Shown here one piece after another: positions 53,128 through 61,412 of a stretch of 64,000 bases of DNA. This DNA comes from Streptomyces lateritius. Lineage in GTDB: Bacteria; Actinomycetota; Actinomycetes; Streptomycetales; Streptomycetaceae. Position 1 is the stretch's first letter. The number at the start of each line of letters is the position of its first letter. The position numbers and the translations under genes are program-made. The DNA is taken from positions 203,578 through 267,577 of the forward strand of contig NZ_BMTO01000006.1 of the NCBI RefSeq assembly GCF_014649715.1, in the 5' to 3' direction. The notes under the pieces are model-generated. The model was not told where the DNA came from, did not search any database, and worked only from the letters and a program-made list of their open reading frames with translations.

Positions 53128-55731
53128 TCAGAACATGCTCAGCAGCTGCTCCACGGTCGGTTCGGCGGTGCCGTCGCCGTCCGGCAGGGGCAGCTCGAAC
53201 CAGACGGTCTTGCCGCGCGGGGTGCGGCGCGCGCCCCAGGCGGCGCTGAGAAGCCCGACCAACTGCAGTCCGCGGCCGCCCTCGTCGGTGTCGCGGGCCC
53301 GGCGGCGCCGGGGCTGGACCAGGCCCGCGTCCCAGACCTCGCAGACCAGGGTGCGGTCCCGCAGCAGCCGCAGCCGGATCTCGCCCTCGCCGTAGCGCAG
53401 CGCGTTGGTGACCAGCTCGCTGACGAGCAGTTCGACCGTGTCCACCAGCGGTTCGAGGTCCCAGGCGGTGAGCTGGGCGCGGGCCAGTTCGCGGGCCCGG
53501 CCGACCGAGCGGGGCTCCCTGGGCAGCCGCCAGTCCCCCACGGCGTCGGAGGGCAGGCCCTGGATGCGGGCCATGAGGAGGGCGATGTCGTCCTCGCCGT
53601 GCTGGGTGTCGAGGGTGGTCAGGACGTGGTCGCAGACGTCCTCGAGGGGGCGGGCCGGGTCGGTGAGCGCGCTGCGGAACGCACTCAGTCCTTCGTCGAG
53701 GGGGTGGTCGCGGGACTCGACGAGCCCGTCGGTGTAGAGGGCGAGCAGCGAGCCCTCGGGCAGCTCGACCTCCACCTCCTCGAAGGGTTCGCCGCCGACC
53801 CCGAGCGGCATCCCGGGCGGCACGTCGAGGAGGAGCGCCTGCTCGCCGGGTTCGACGAGGACCGGCGGCAGATGGCCGGCGTTGGCGAAGGTGCAGCGCC
53901 GGGTGACCGGGTCGTAGACGGCGTAGACGCAGGTGGCGAGGTAGACCTCGGAGAGTTCCGGCCCCCGGGCCTTGTGGGCGCGGCCGCTCTGCTGCGCGCC
54001 CGCGGGGGCGCCGAGACCGCGGGCGATCTCGTCCAGGTGGGAGAGGACCTCGGCGGGCTCGAGATCGAGCTGGGCGAGCGTGCGCACGGCGGTGCGCAGT
54101 TCGCCCATGGCGACGGCGGCGCGCAGCCCTCGTCCCATGACGTCGCCGATGACCAGCGCGGTGCGGTGGCCCGGGAGTTCGATGACGTCGAACCAGTCGC
54201 CGCCGACCTCGGTGGCCGTGGTGCCGGGGAGATAGCGACAGGCGATGTCGAGACCGGCGGCCTCGGGGTCGCCGGGTGGGAGCAGGCTGCGCTGCAGGAT
54301 CAGGGCCCGCTCGTGTTCGCGGCGGTAGAGACGGGCATTGTCGATGCAGACCGCCGCGCGCGCGGCCAGTTCGACGGCGAGGGCCCGGTCCCGCTCGCCG
54401 AACGGCTCGCTGCCCTTGGTGCGGGAGAACTGGACGAGGCCGACGACGGTGTCGTGGGCGACCATCGGGACGACGAGGGTGGACTGGACGAGGCCGCCGT
54501 CGGCGCCCGGCACCGCCCGGACGCGTCCGGTGCGCAGCGCGCCGGCGCAGGGAGAGTTGAAGGGGTAGCGGTGGACTGAGCCGACCTCGACGGGACCGGT
54601 GCCGGTGGCGGTCGCGCAACAGCTGTCGCCGGCGCCGGTGGCCGTGGTGGCGGCGGGGGTCCTGAGCGGCGTGTCGGAGACGGCGCTGGCGAAGGCGACC
54701 CGGCGCAGTTCGGCGCTGCCGGCTCCGTAGCCCACGTCGTGGGAGCTCCCCCAGCGTCCGGGTGGGGCCTCGTCCCCGGTGAGCAACCCCTGGTAGAGGT
54801 CGACGGAGGCGAGGTCGCAGAAGCCCGGCACGGCGACGTCGAGGAGTTCCCGGGCGGTGGCCTCCAGGTCGAGGGAGTTGCCTATGCGGGCGCCGGCCTC
54901 GTTCAGCAGGGCGAGGTTGCGGCGGGCGTTGGCCGCCTCCCGGGCGGCGTTGTGGCGCCGGGTCACGTCGATGCCGAGTCCGGCGACGCCGATGGGCCGG
55001 CCGGTGCCGCTGTGCACGCGGTAGAGGTTGATCGACCAGTGGCGCCGGTCGCGGGAGCCGGGCGGGGCACCGACGATCTGGAGCTCGGTGACGGCCTCGC
55101 CGGTCTCCAGGACGCGCTGGAGGGCTGCGGTCATCCGCTCGGCCTCGGGCCGCGAGAGGTAGTCGTGGACGGTGCGCCCCCGGTGGTCCTCGGCCGAGCC
55201 GCCGAAGACGGTGGCGAAGCGCTGGTTGGCGCGCTGCACCGTGAGGTCGGTGCCGAAGAGGAGAAAGCCGAAGGGGGATTGGCCGAAAATGGCCTGCGAG
55301 GCGGCGAGGTCGGTCTCGATGCGCCGCAGGGCGCGGACGTCGACGACGATGCAGAGCGCGGCCCGCTCTCCGGTCGGCGTCTCGCTCGGCATGACGTACA
55401 TCTCGGCGATGCCCTCGCGGGTCCCCTCGCGCCGGGTCTGCCCCGGGATACGGAAGGGGACGAGGCCCGTCCATTCCTTGCCGTCGAGGATCTCCGCGAC
55501 GCGGCGTCGGCCCCGCTCCCGCAGGTCGGCGGGCATGAAGGCCTCGACCGGGTCCTTGCCCATCGCCTCCTGGGCGGGCACGCCGAAGAGATCGACGGCC
55601 CGTCGGCTCCATTGGTCGACGAGCCCGTCGGGCCCTATCGAGAAGGAGGCGACACGGATGTAGTCATAGATCGAGCCGGGCGGGCTGCTCTGCCACACGA
55701 CGCCGCTCGCCGACTCAGGTATCTCGCTCAC
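53128..55731 (-). CDS. PAS-PAS-GAF-SpoIIE phosphatase with C-terminal HATPase kinase-like domain
   Basis: 867-residue multidomain regulator. PAS domains lie at about 18-135 and 143-260, GAF at about 275-465, a SpoIIE/RsbU PP2C phosphatase at about 475-720 (metal-binding EVGGDWFDV, VIGDVMGRG and LYTDGLVE) and an RsbW-like HATPase at about 735-850 (N-box SELVTNALRY, G2-box DEGGRGLQLV). Such proteins combine an anti-anti-sigma phosphatase and an anti-sigma kinase, controlling a sigma factor by partner switching. No anti-anti-sigma (STAS) gene or SigB-type sigma gene is nearby. The ATG at 55729-55731 is acceptable. Ligands of PAS/GAF unknown. Confidence 0.92.
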   Translation of the reverse strand: MSEIPESASGVVWQSSPPGSIYDYIRVASFSIGPDGLVDQWSRRAVDLFGVPAQEAMGKDPVEAFMPADLRERGRRRVAEILDGKEWTGLVPFRIPGQTRREGTREGIAEMYVMPSETPTGERAALCIVVDVRALRRIETDLAASQAIFGQSPFGFLLFGTDLTVQRANQRFATVFGGSAEDHRGRTVHDYLSRPEAERMTAALQRVLETGEAVTELQIVGAPPGSRDRRHWSINLYRVHSGTGRPIGVAGLGIDVTRRHNAAREAANARRNLALLNEAGARIGNSLDLEATARELLDVAVPGFCDLASVDLYQGLLTGDEAPPGRWGSSHDVGYGAGSAELRRVAFASAVSDTPLRTPAATTATGAGDSCCATATGTGPVEVGSVHRYPFNSPCAGALRTGRVRAVPGADGGLVQSTLVVPMVAHDTVVGLVQFSRTKGSEPFGERDRALAVELAARAAVCIDNARLYRREHERALILQRSLLPPGDPEAAGLDIACRYLPGTTATEVGGDWFDVIELPGHRTALVIGDVMGRGLRAAVAMGELRTAVRTLAQLDLEPAEVLSHLDEIARGLGAPAGAQQSGRAHKARGPELSEVYLATCVYAVYDPVTRRCTFANAGHLPPVLVEPGEQALLLDVPPGMPLGVGGEPFEEVEVELPEGSLLALYTDGLVESRDHPLDEGLSAFRSALTDPARPLEDVCDHVLTTLDTQHGEDDIALLMARIQGLPSDAVGDWRLPREPRSVGRARELARAQLTAWDLEPLVDTVELLVSELVTNALRYGEGEIRLRLLRDRTLVCEVWDAGLVQPRRRRARDTDEGGRGLQLVGLLSAAWGARRTPRGKTVWFELPLPDGDGTAEPTVEQLLSMF

Positions 55732-55878
55732 GCGACCGTCCCCTCCAGCTCACCGCACCGGACCGGCCATGCCCGCAGTATTCAGCACTACGGCCCCCGA
55801 CGGCACGACGTTCACGATCACAGGGTGGTCTCGTTCATTTCCAGCCGAGCCCGTGGTGATCGTTGTCCTTCCCTCCTT

Positions 55879-56298
55879 CTAACCAGGCAGGGCCAGCTCG
55901 AACCACACCGTCTTGCCCGTCCTGCCTTTGCGGGTCCCCCAGCGACGTGCGGAACAAGCCACGAGCTGGAGGCCGCGGCCCCCCTCGTCGTCGGGTCCGG
56001 CGGGGCGCTCGGTGGGGGGATCCGGAAGCGGATCGGAGACTTCCACGAGCAGGGCGGGGCGGTGGGCGGTGTCGCTCCCCCCGGAGGGGAGGTGAACCAG
56101 CCGGACCCCGATCGGGCCGGAGGCGTAGCGCAGGGAGTTGGTCACCAGCTCGCTCACCAGCAGAACGGTGATGTCGCCGACGGCCGCGTCGATCTTCCAG
56201 GTCCGGAGCGTGTCGCGTACGACGTGCCGGGCGGCGCGCACGGCGTTGGCCTCCGCCGGGAAGGTCCACTCGGCGCAGTCGCCTTCGGTGTCGATCAC
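55879..56298 (-). CDS. RsbW-like HATPase anti-sigma factor family protein
   Basis: 139-residue GHKL ATPase-fold protein with N-box SELVTNSLRY, a G1-type DPLPDPP and G2-box DEGGRGLQLV, ending GKTVWFELALPG. These motifs match the C-terminal domain of the adjacent SpoIIE protein almost word for word, so the two share ancestry. It lies 147 bases downstream of that gene's start, on the same strand, reading toward it. Partner unknown. It could compete with the fused domain. Confidence 0.88.
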   Translation of the reverse strand: MIDTEGDCAEWTFPAEANAVRAARHVVRDTLRTWKIDAAVGDITVLLVSELVTNSLRYASGPIGVRLVHLPSGGSDTAHRPALLVEVSDPLPDPPTERPAGPDDEGGRGLQLVACSARRWGTRKGRTGKTVWFELALPG

Positions 56299-56440
56299 GC
56301 CCGATCACTTCCCCAGCCCAGTTTCAGCAGGAAGACCCACGTCCTATTTCGGGGGGTTAATCAGGACATACCCGATATTCAGGGCGTGATATCGCGGAGA
56401 GGGGACGAGGGGGCGCACGGTGGCACGAACGGCGTAGGGG

Positions 56441-56872
56441 TCAGCCGCGCACTCGGTCCGCCGGGACGGCGGGCAGCCGCAGGCCGGCCTCGGCGACGGC
56501 GGGCCGGTCCTGGTCGAGCCAGTCGACGGAGTCCAGTTCGTGCCGGGCCAGCCAGCGCAGTTCGTCGTGGTCCTGAAGTGCGCGCGGCTCACCCGAGAGC
56601 AGCCGGGCGGTCCACACCTGGAGGACATAGCCGGGCTTGAGGGGCCACTCGCCGGGAATCCGCTCACCCGGTTCGGTCTCCACGCCCAGCTCCTCGCGCA
56701 ACTCGCGGACCAGCGCTTCCTCGGCGCTCTCCCCGGGCTCCAGCTTGCCGCCGGGCAGCTCCCAGCGGCCCGCGAGCTCGGCGGGGGCGCTGCGGCGCGC
56801 GGCCAGCAGGCGCCCCCGGTCGTACACGGCTCCGGCGACCACGACGACGTGGTCCACGCTGCGATCTGTCAT
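56441..56872 (-). CDS. NUDIX hydrolase, MutT-like
   Basis: 143 residues with a complete Nudix box (GGKLEPGESAEEALVREL then REELGV). It resembles (deoxy)nucleoside-triphosphate-cleaning MutT proteins of the 8-oxo-dGTP group. Substrate unproven. The ATG has no ribosome site but follows TACGCT by 7 bases, so it is probably leaderless. The gene is 24 bases from the SPOR-like protein gene upstream on the same strand. Confidence 0.9.
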   Translation of the reverse strand: MTDRSVDHVVVVAGAVYDRGRLLAARRSAPAELAGRWELPGGKLEPGESAEEALVRELREELGVETEPGERIPGEWPLKPGYVLQVWTARLLSGEPRALQDHDELRWLARHELDSVDWLDQDRPAVAEAGLRLPAVPADRVRG

Positions 56873-56879
56873 GGACCGG

Positions 56880-56885
56880 AGCGTA
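56880..56885 (-). promoter_or_regulatory. -10 element of a probable leaderless NUDIX-gene promoter
   Basis: TACGCT on the minus strand followed by 7 bases and the NUDIX ATG. It lies at the 3' end of the upstream SPOR-like gene region. Confidence 0.4.
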
Positions 56886-56896
56886 ACCCGCGCGGG

Positions 56897-57076
56897 TCAG
56901 AGCGCGGGCTGGCCGATGCGCTCCACCCAGTAGAGCTGCTCGTGTCCGCGGTCGTCGAGACTGTCGGCGATCTTCTGGGCCTCGTCCTCCGTGGCGTACC
57001 GCCCGACCCGGTAGCGGTTGCCGTTGTCGTCCTGCCGTATGACCAGCCAGGGCAGGACAGGGCCACTGTCGGTCAT
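56897..57076 (-). CDS. 59-residue SPOR-like protein
   Basis: A complete small gene. The ATG at 57074-57076 follows GAAGGGGGAA and the TGA is at 56897-56899. The product (start MTDSGPVLPWLVIRQDDNGN, end WVERIGQPAL) has the SPOR-repeat flavour RYRVGRYATEDEAQKIADSL. There is no signal peptide or anchor, unlike septal peptidoglycan-binding SPOR proteins, so it is probably cytoplasmic. Third positions are almost all G/C. It sits directly upstream of the NUDIX gene. Function unknown. Confidence 0.8.
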   Translation of the reverse strand: MTDSGPVLPWLVIRQDDNGNRYRVGRYATEDEAQKIADSLDDRGHEQLYWVERIGQPAL

Positions 57077-57598
57077 CGGGCTTCCCCCTTCGCCGGTCCG
57101 GGCACCTTTAAGGATCTCCAGGAAACAGCAATGCGCATATGCCCGAGCTTACGCCTGACCTTTACACAGCGGATACGGGTTTTCACAAAGAGGTACGGAT
57201 CCGGCTGGGAAACGACGGAGGGCGGCCGAAGATCAGGGTTCCGGGGTGGGCCTGGGCGGCCCCCGGGCGGCGCGGTCGGCGTTTGCCGGCCCGGTCGGCA
57301 GGGGGCAGTGACATCGGGCGGGACCTGTCGCTCCGGGCCGGGTTCCTCGCGCCACGCCTCGCCGCGCTCGGCGTCGAGGAGCGGCAGAGCGAGCAGATCG
57401 GCCCGCCCGGACGGGGCGGCCGGCGATGTCCGGGAGTGGTACGACGCCGTGACGCGGACCGCGCAGACATGAGCCGCCGTCACGTCCTCGAACGCCGCCT
57501 CGGGGTCGTGCGGCCCGTTCGGCCGGGCCAGGTGGCAGCGCCCTTCTCGCCGCCCAGCCGATGAGCGGGCGGAGGGCCAGGGCCAGGCCGCCCGGTGG
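57077..57598. other. 522-base region without a clear gene; possible gene remnant
   Basis: No frame is coding throughout. An ATG at 57131 with a good AGGAAACAGC site opens a frame beginning MRICPSLRLTF and includes a TTA codon. The frame ends REWYDAVTRTAQT at 57472 with GC3 bias only in its last 20 codons. A different frame (about 57321-57400, LRAGFLAPRLAALGVEERQ) shows GC3 bias just before. This mosaic suggests a decayed gene or non-coding DNA. The GC is lower near 57105-57200, likely the promoter zone of the SPOR-like gene. Confidence 0.35.
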
Positions 57599-58351
57599 TC
57601 AGCGCACCGGCAGGTGGTAGGCGATGCGGTACCGGTCGGCCGGGACGACCACGTCGGCCGTCTCCACCGCTCGCCCCGAGGCGTAGTACGTCCGCTCGAC
57701 CACCATCACCACATGGCCGGGCACCCCACCGAGCGCCAGGAGCTCCTCCGCGAGGCCGGGGCGGGCGCCGACCTCCTCCACCACGTTGTCGACGACGACG
57801 TCGATCGCCGCCATCCGCTCGACGACCCCGCAGCCGCCCAGCGGCCCCTCCTCGGGCAGCATCACAGGTGTCCGGCCGGTGACCGAGAGCGGCTCCCAGG
57901 AAGTGGAGAGCATCATCGGCTCGCCCGCGTCCCGGTAGACGTACCGCGTGCGCATCACCCGCTCCCCCGGCTCGATGCCCAGCCGGGCAGCCACGACGGC
58001 ATTCGCCGGCTCCTGCTCGCTGCTCGACTCCCAGGTGCCCCGCGCACCGTCGGCCGCCTGCTCCTGCCGGAAGGGGTTGGCTCCGGTCGGCGGCCGGTAC
58101 CCGGAGCGGGCGATCCGGCGCGGCACCGGCCTCTCCCGTACGTACGTCCCCGAGCCCGAGCGGCCCTCGACGAGCCCCTCGGCCATCAGCACCTTGCGGG
58201 CCTCCAGCGCCACCGTGTCCGAGACCCCGTACTCCTCGCGGATCCGGGCCTGCGAGGGCAGGCGGGTGTGCGGCGGCAGCAAGCCGTTGGCGATCTTCTC
58301 CCGGAGATCGCTCGCCACACGCAGATAGGCGGGCTGCTCACCGAACGTCAC
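57599..58351 (-). CDS. GntR-family transcriptional regulator with UTRA domain
   Basis: 250 residues. An N-terminal winged helix-turn-helix (about 10-70, RLPSQARIREEYGVSDTVALEARKVL) is followed by a UTRA effector-binding domain (about 95-240, ERVMRTRYVYRDAGEPMML). HutC-type regulators bind small metabolites such as sugars or amino-sugars. Divergent from the chitinase gene, so local control of chitin use is plausible. It is not clearly DasR itself. Ends 35 bases past the unassigned region. Confidence 0.88.
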   Translation of the reverse strand: MTFGEQPAYLRVASDLREKIANGLLPPHTRLPSQARIREEYGVSDTVALEARKVLMAEGLVEGRSGSGTYVRERPVPRRIARSGYRPPTGANPFRQEQAADGARGTWESSSEQEPANAVVAARLGIEPGERVMRTRYVYRDAGEPMMLSTSWEPLSVTGRTPVMLPEEGPLGGCGVVERMAAIDVVVDNVVEEVGARPGLAEELLALGGVPGHVVMVVERTYYASGRAVETADVVVPADRYRIAYHLPVR

Positions 58352-58470
58352 TGGACACTCCCCTCAGGTTGACGGACAGCTACAGAGTGACAACCCTCGG
58401 TGTCCACCCGCAAGCATGGGCCAAGGTTTCACCCGAAGTGATGACTCACCTTTACGCCTGCACTTACCGC

Positions 58471-58482
58471 AGGTATAGACCC
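58471..58482. promoter_or_regulatory. Degenerate dre-like motif upstream of chitinase gene
   Basis: AGGTATAGACCC, partly matching the DasR core TGGTCTAGACCA (about 9-10 of 12), in the divergent promoter region. Could be a weak second site or an operator for the GntR gene. Chance match cannot be excluded. Confidence 0.3.
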
Positions 58483-58501
58483 CCAGTTCCCACCCCAAGC
58501 C

Positions 58502-58530
58502 TTGACCCTAATGGTCCAGACCAATACGTT
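58502..58530 (+). promoter_or_regulatory. Chitinase promoter with DasR-type operator (dre) in its spacer
   Basis: -35 TTGACC (58502-58507) and -10 TACGTT (58525-58530) are separated by 17 bases. The spacer contains the near-perfect palindrome AATGGTCCAGACCAAT (58510-58525), a good match to the dre consensus bound by DasR, which represses chitin genes until GlcNAc-6-P or GlcN-6-P is present. Start site expected near 58537. Confidence 0.8.
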
Positions 58531-58576
58531 CCTGGGAGCACCGCTCCCTTCCGGCACTCGCACAGGAACGAGCCTC

Positions 58577-59935
58577 ATGCGTCGCAGAACCCTTTCCCGG
58601 CTGACGATCGCCGCGGTCTCCCTCGGCCTGGTGGCCGGTCTCGCGCCCGCCGCCGGCGCCGACCCCGTGTCCCACACCGAGAGCCGCCCGTCGTACAAGC
58701 GCGTCGGTTACTTCACCCAATGGGGCGTCTACGGACGGAACTTCCAGGTCAAGGACCTGGACACCAGCGGCACGGCGGCGAAGCTGACCCATGTCAACTA
58801 CGCCTTCGGCAACGTGAGTCCGGACGGCAGGTGCTTCACCGGCAACGTCCCCGGCGAGGCCGACGCCTGGGCCGACTACGTCCGGCCGCTCGACGCGGCG
58901 GGCTCGGTGGACGGGGTCGCCGACACCGCCGACCAGCCGCTGGCCGGCAACTTCAACCAGTTGCGCGAACTCAAGGCCAAGCATCCCGGACTCAAGGTCA
59001 TGATCTCGCTGGGCGGCTGGAGCTGGTCCACCCACTTCTCCGACGCCGCCCGCACCCCCGCCTCCCGCAAGGCGTTCGTCTCCTCCTGCATCGACCTGTA
59101 CATCAAGGGCGACCTGCCCGTCGACGGCGCCCGTGGCGGTGCGGGAGCGGCCGCGGGCCTCTTCGACGGCATCGACCTCGACTGGGAGTGGCCCGCGTCC
59201 GCCGGTGACGTCGACACCGTCTTCCGCCCGGAGGACAAACAGAACTTCACCGCGCTCGTACGCGAGTTCCGCACCCAGCTCGACGCGTACGCGAAGTCCC
59301 GGAAGGGCAGCGGCGAGGACAGGGACAGAGGCAAGCGCAGGCACTACGAACTGACCGCCTTCGTCCCGACCGCCCCCGCCAAGATCGACGCCGGGTTCGA
59401 GGTCCCCAAGATCATGCGGGACCTGGACTTCGTCAACCTCCAGGGGTACGACTTCCACGGCCCCTGGGAGTCCACCACGGCCCAGCAGTCCGCCCTGTTC
59501 GCGAAGGGCGACTTCAGCGTCGACCAGACCGTCGGCGACTGGCTGCGGCGCGGCGCGCCCGCCCGCAAGCTGGTGGTCGGCATGCCGTTCTACGGCCAGG
59601 GCTGGACGGGCGTCACGGGCGGCGGCGACGGCCTCGGACAGCCGGCCACCGGCCCGGCCCCGGCCACCTGGGCCAACGGGTACGAGGACTACAAGGCGCT
59701 CAAGAAGCTCGCCGACTCCGGGTCGTACACCGTGCACCGCGACCGGAGGAACGGGCACGCCTGGCTCTTCGACGGCACGACCCTGTGGACGTACGACGAT
59801 CCGCAGGTGCTGCGGGCCAAGTCGGCGTACGTACGCGCCAAGAGGCTCGGCGGCGCGATGTTCTGGTCGCTGGACGGGGACACCCCGGACGGCGAGCTGA
59901 TCACGGCCGTCGACCGGGGCCTCGGCCGCCGCTGA
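58577..59935 (+). CDS. Secreted glycoside hydrolase family 18 chitinase
   Basis: 452-residue extracellular chitinase. Signal peptide (about 1-29, TIAAVSLGLVAGLAPAAGA), then a GH18 TIM barrel with SLGGW, the catalytic DGIDLDWEWP (proton donor Glu204), the MPFYGQGW region and a final MFWSLDGDTPDGE. It has no carbohydrate-binding module. The ATG at 58577 follows AGGAACG. In-frame starts back to 58502 are in the promoter. Probably DasR-controlled through the dre site. Confidence 0.95.
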   Translation: MRRRTLSRLTIAAVSLGLVAGLAPAAGADPVSHTESRPSYKRVGYFTQWGVYGRNFQVKDLDTSGTAAKLTHVNYAFGNVSPDGRCFTGNVPGEADAWADYVRPLDAAGSVDGVADTADQPLAGNFNQLRELKAKHPGLKVMISLGGWSWSTHFSDAARTPASRKAFVSSCIDLYIKGDLPVDGARGGAGAAAGLFDGIDLDWEWPASAGDVDTVFRPEDKQNFTALVREFRTQLDAYAKSRKGSGEDRDRGKRRHYELTAFVPTAPAKIDAGFEVPKIMRDLDFVNLQGYDFHGPWESTTAQQSALFAKGDFSVDQTVGDWLRRGAPARKLVVGMPFYGQGWTGVTGGGDGLGQPATGPAPATWANGYEDYKALKKLADSGSYTVHRDRRNGHAWLFDGTTLWTYDDPQVLRAKSAYVRAKRLGGAMFWSLDGDTPDGELITAVDRGLGRR

Positions 59936-59962
59936 GGCACGCTCGACGGCACGCGCGCGTGG

Positions 59963-59990
59963 GGCCGGGTCTCCTCCGGGAGACCCGGCC
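59963..59990 (+). terminator. Chitinase terminator hairpin
   Basis: Perfect 12-bp stem (59963-59974 with 59979-59990) with tetraloop TCCG, 28 bases after the stop. Confidence 0.88.
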
Positions 59991-60028
59991 CTGCGCATAC
60001 GGCGGCCGCGGCGGCCGACGACACGGCG

Positions 60029-61195
60029 TCAGACCGACGTACCCGGCCCCGACTCCGCCGTCAGTCCGAAGCTCCTGCGCGCAGCGGGCTCCGACTTCCA
60101 GGTCGTCATGTCGTAGGCCGTGTCGTAGTGCTCCCAGAAGGCGTCCGCGTCGGCCGCCTTCGCGAGCTCGTCCCATTCCTCGGCCGCGGCGTCGATCTCC
60201 ATGACCATGGCAGCAACCGGCGCCGAGACCTTCGCGGGCCACTGACGGCCCTTCAGGGCGGTGCTCGCACCCGTGAGGGCGGTGCGGACCTGGCGGGCCC
60301 ACGCCGTGTTGCTCGCCAGGTCGACGTCCGCGTCCTCCTCCGGCTCCGCCCTCAGAGCGACGTCGATCGGGTTGACGGCCCGCAGGAAGGCGACCTGACC
60401 GGCGTCGAGGTTGGACCCGTCGCTGCGCAGCGAACCCTTGATCGGATCACCGCCGTCGACGACGAACGAGCAGGCCACGGTGCGGTCGCCGGCGCGCCAA
60501 CTGCGGTCGCTCGGCCGGTGGTGGTACGTCCAGACGTCGTCGGGGATCGCCCAGGTGTCCAGCGCGTACGCGTCACCGATCTTCTCGCAGCGGTCCGCCG
60601 CGATCCGGTCGATCGCCTTCTCCCCCGGCCACGCGGTGAAGCCGGTGAGCAGGAAGGTGCCGGTGACCTCGCCCTCGTGCGCCACCGCGCAGTCCACGAC
60701 CTTCACGTCCGAGGTCGGCGCCTCCAGTTTGCCGTCGACGTTGTAGCACTGGCCGGTGCGCAGCGCGAAGGCCGACTGCGAGCGGGAGGCCTCGTCCATG
60801 CCCTTCTCGAAGCCCTTCCACGCCTCGCCGAAAGCGCCGCTGACCAGGCCGAGGATCATGAGAAGACAGCAGATCGAGGACAGCACGATGCCGGTGACCG
60901 CGAATCCCGTGCCCGTCTGGTTCTTCTTCTTGATCTGCGGCAGGGCTATCAGGCCGAAGACCAGGCCGAGCGGCGGAAGGCAGCAGACGATGCCGGAGAC
61001 CAGGGAGGCGATGGCCAGCCCGTTGGCGGTCCTCGGCGGCGCCCCGTAGAGACCGGGGCCGGGGCCCAGACCGGCTCCGGGACCGTACGGCGTGTAGGGG
61101 CCGGGGTGGTACGGCCCCGGCCCGGCGGCGGGACCCGGAGCGGGCCGGCCCTGCTGCGGCGGCGGGGAATCCTGGGGCGGCTGGATGGGCTCCAC
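60029..61195 (-). CDS. DUF4190 membrane protein with septum-formation-like domain
   Basis: 388 residues. A Pro/Gly-rich cytoplasmic start (about 1-50) precedes two membrane helices with Cys pairs (about 58-82 and 92-116) of the DUF4190 type, around the basic loop PQIKKKNQTG. An extracytoplasmic part follows with the septum-formation-like motif RTGQCYNVDG ... VDCAVAHEGEVTG (about 150-250) and a helical C-terminus. GTG 61193-61195 is used, downstream of AGGAG. The frame extends to 61249 but lacks a better site. A role in division or cell-envelope is by family only. Confidence 0.8.
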   Translation of the reverse strand: MEPIQPPQDSPPPQQGRPAPGPAAGPGPYHPGPYTPYGPGAGLGPGPGLYGAPPRTANGLAIASLVSGIVCCLPPLGLVFGLIALPQIKKKNQTGTGFAVTGIVLSSICCLLMILGLVSGAFGEAWKGFEKGMDEASRSQSAFALRTGQCYNVDGKLEAPTSDVKVVDCAVAHEGEVTGTFLLTGFTAWPGEKAIDRIAADRCEKIGDAYALDTWAIPDDVWTYHHRPSDRSWRAGDRTVACSFVVDGGDPIKGSLRSDGSNLDAGQVAFLRAVNPIDVALRAEPEEDADVDLASNTAWARQVRTALTGASTALKGRQWPAKVSAPVAAMVMEIDAAAEEWDELAKAADADAFWEHYDTAYDMTTWKSEPAARRSFGLTAESGPGTSV

Positions 61196-61320
61196 GAGTA
61201 CGGTGCTCCTGCGGGGACGGGCGATACGAACAGACGAACGGGCGCGCATCGTACGCGGTCGGGCGGCAGGGGCGGCATCCGGGTGACAACCGCGACATTC
61301 CAGGACGGTGGGGCGAGGAA

Positions 61321-61348
61321 GGGGCGGTCGCCCGCCGGCGACCGCCCC
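61321..61348 (-). terminator. Subtilase terminator hairpin
   Basis: Perfect 12-bp stem (61321-61332 with 61337-61348), loop CGCC, 64 bases past the protease stop. Confidence 0.85.
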
Positions 61349-61412
61349 TCACTCACGTACGAACTCCGCGGACTCCCTGAACCTCTCGAACTCCCTTACG
61401 GATGCCTCCCGC

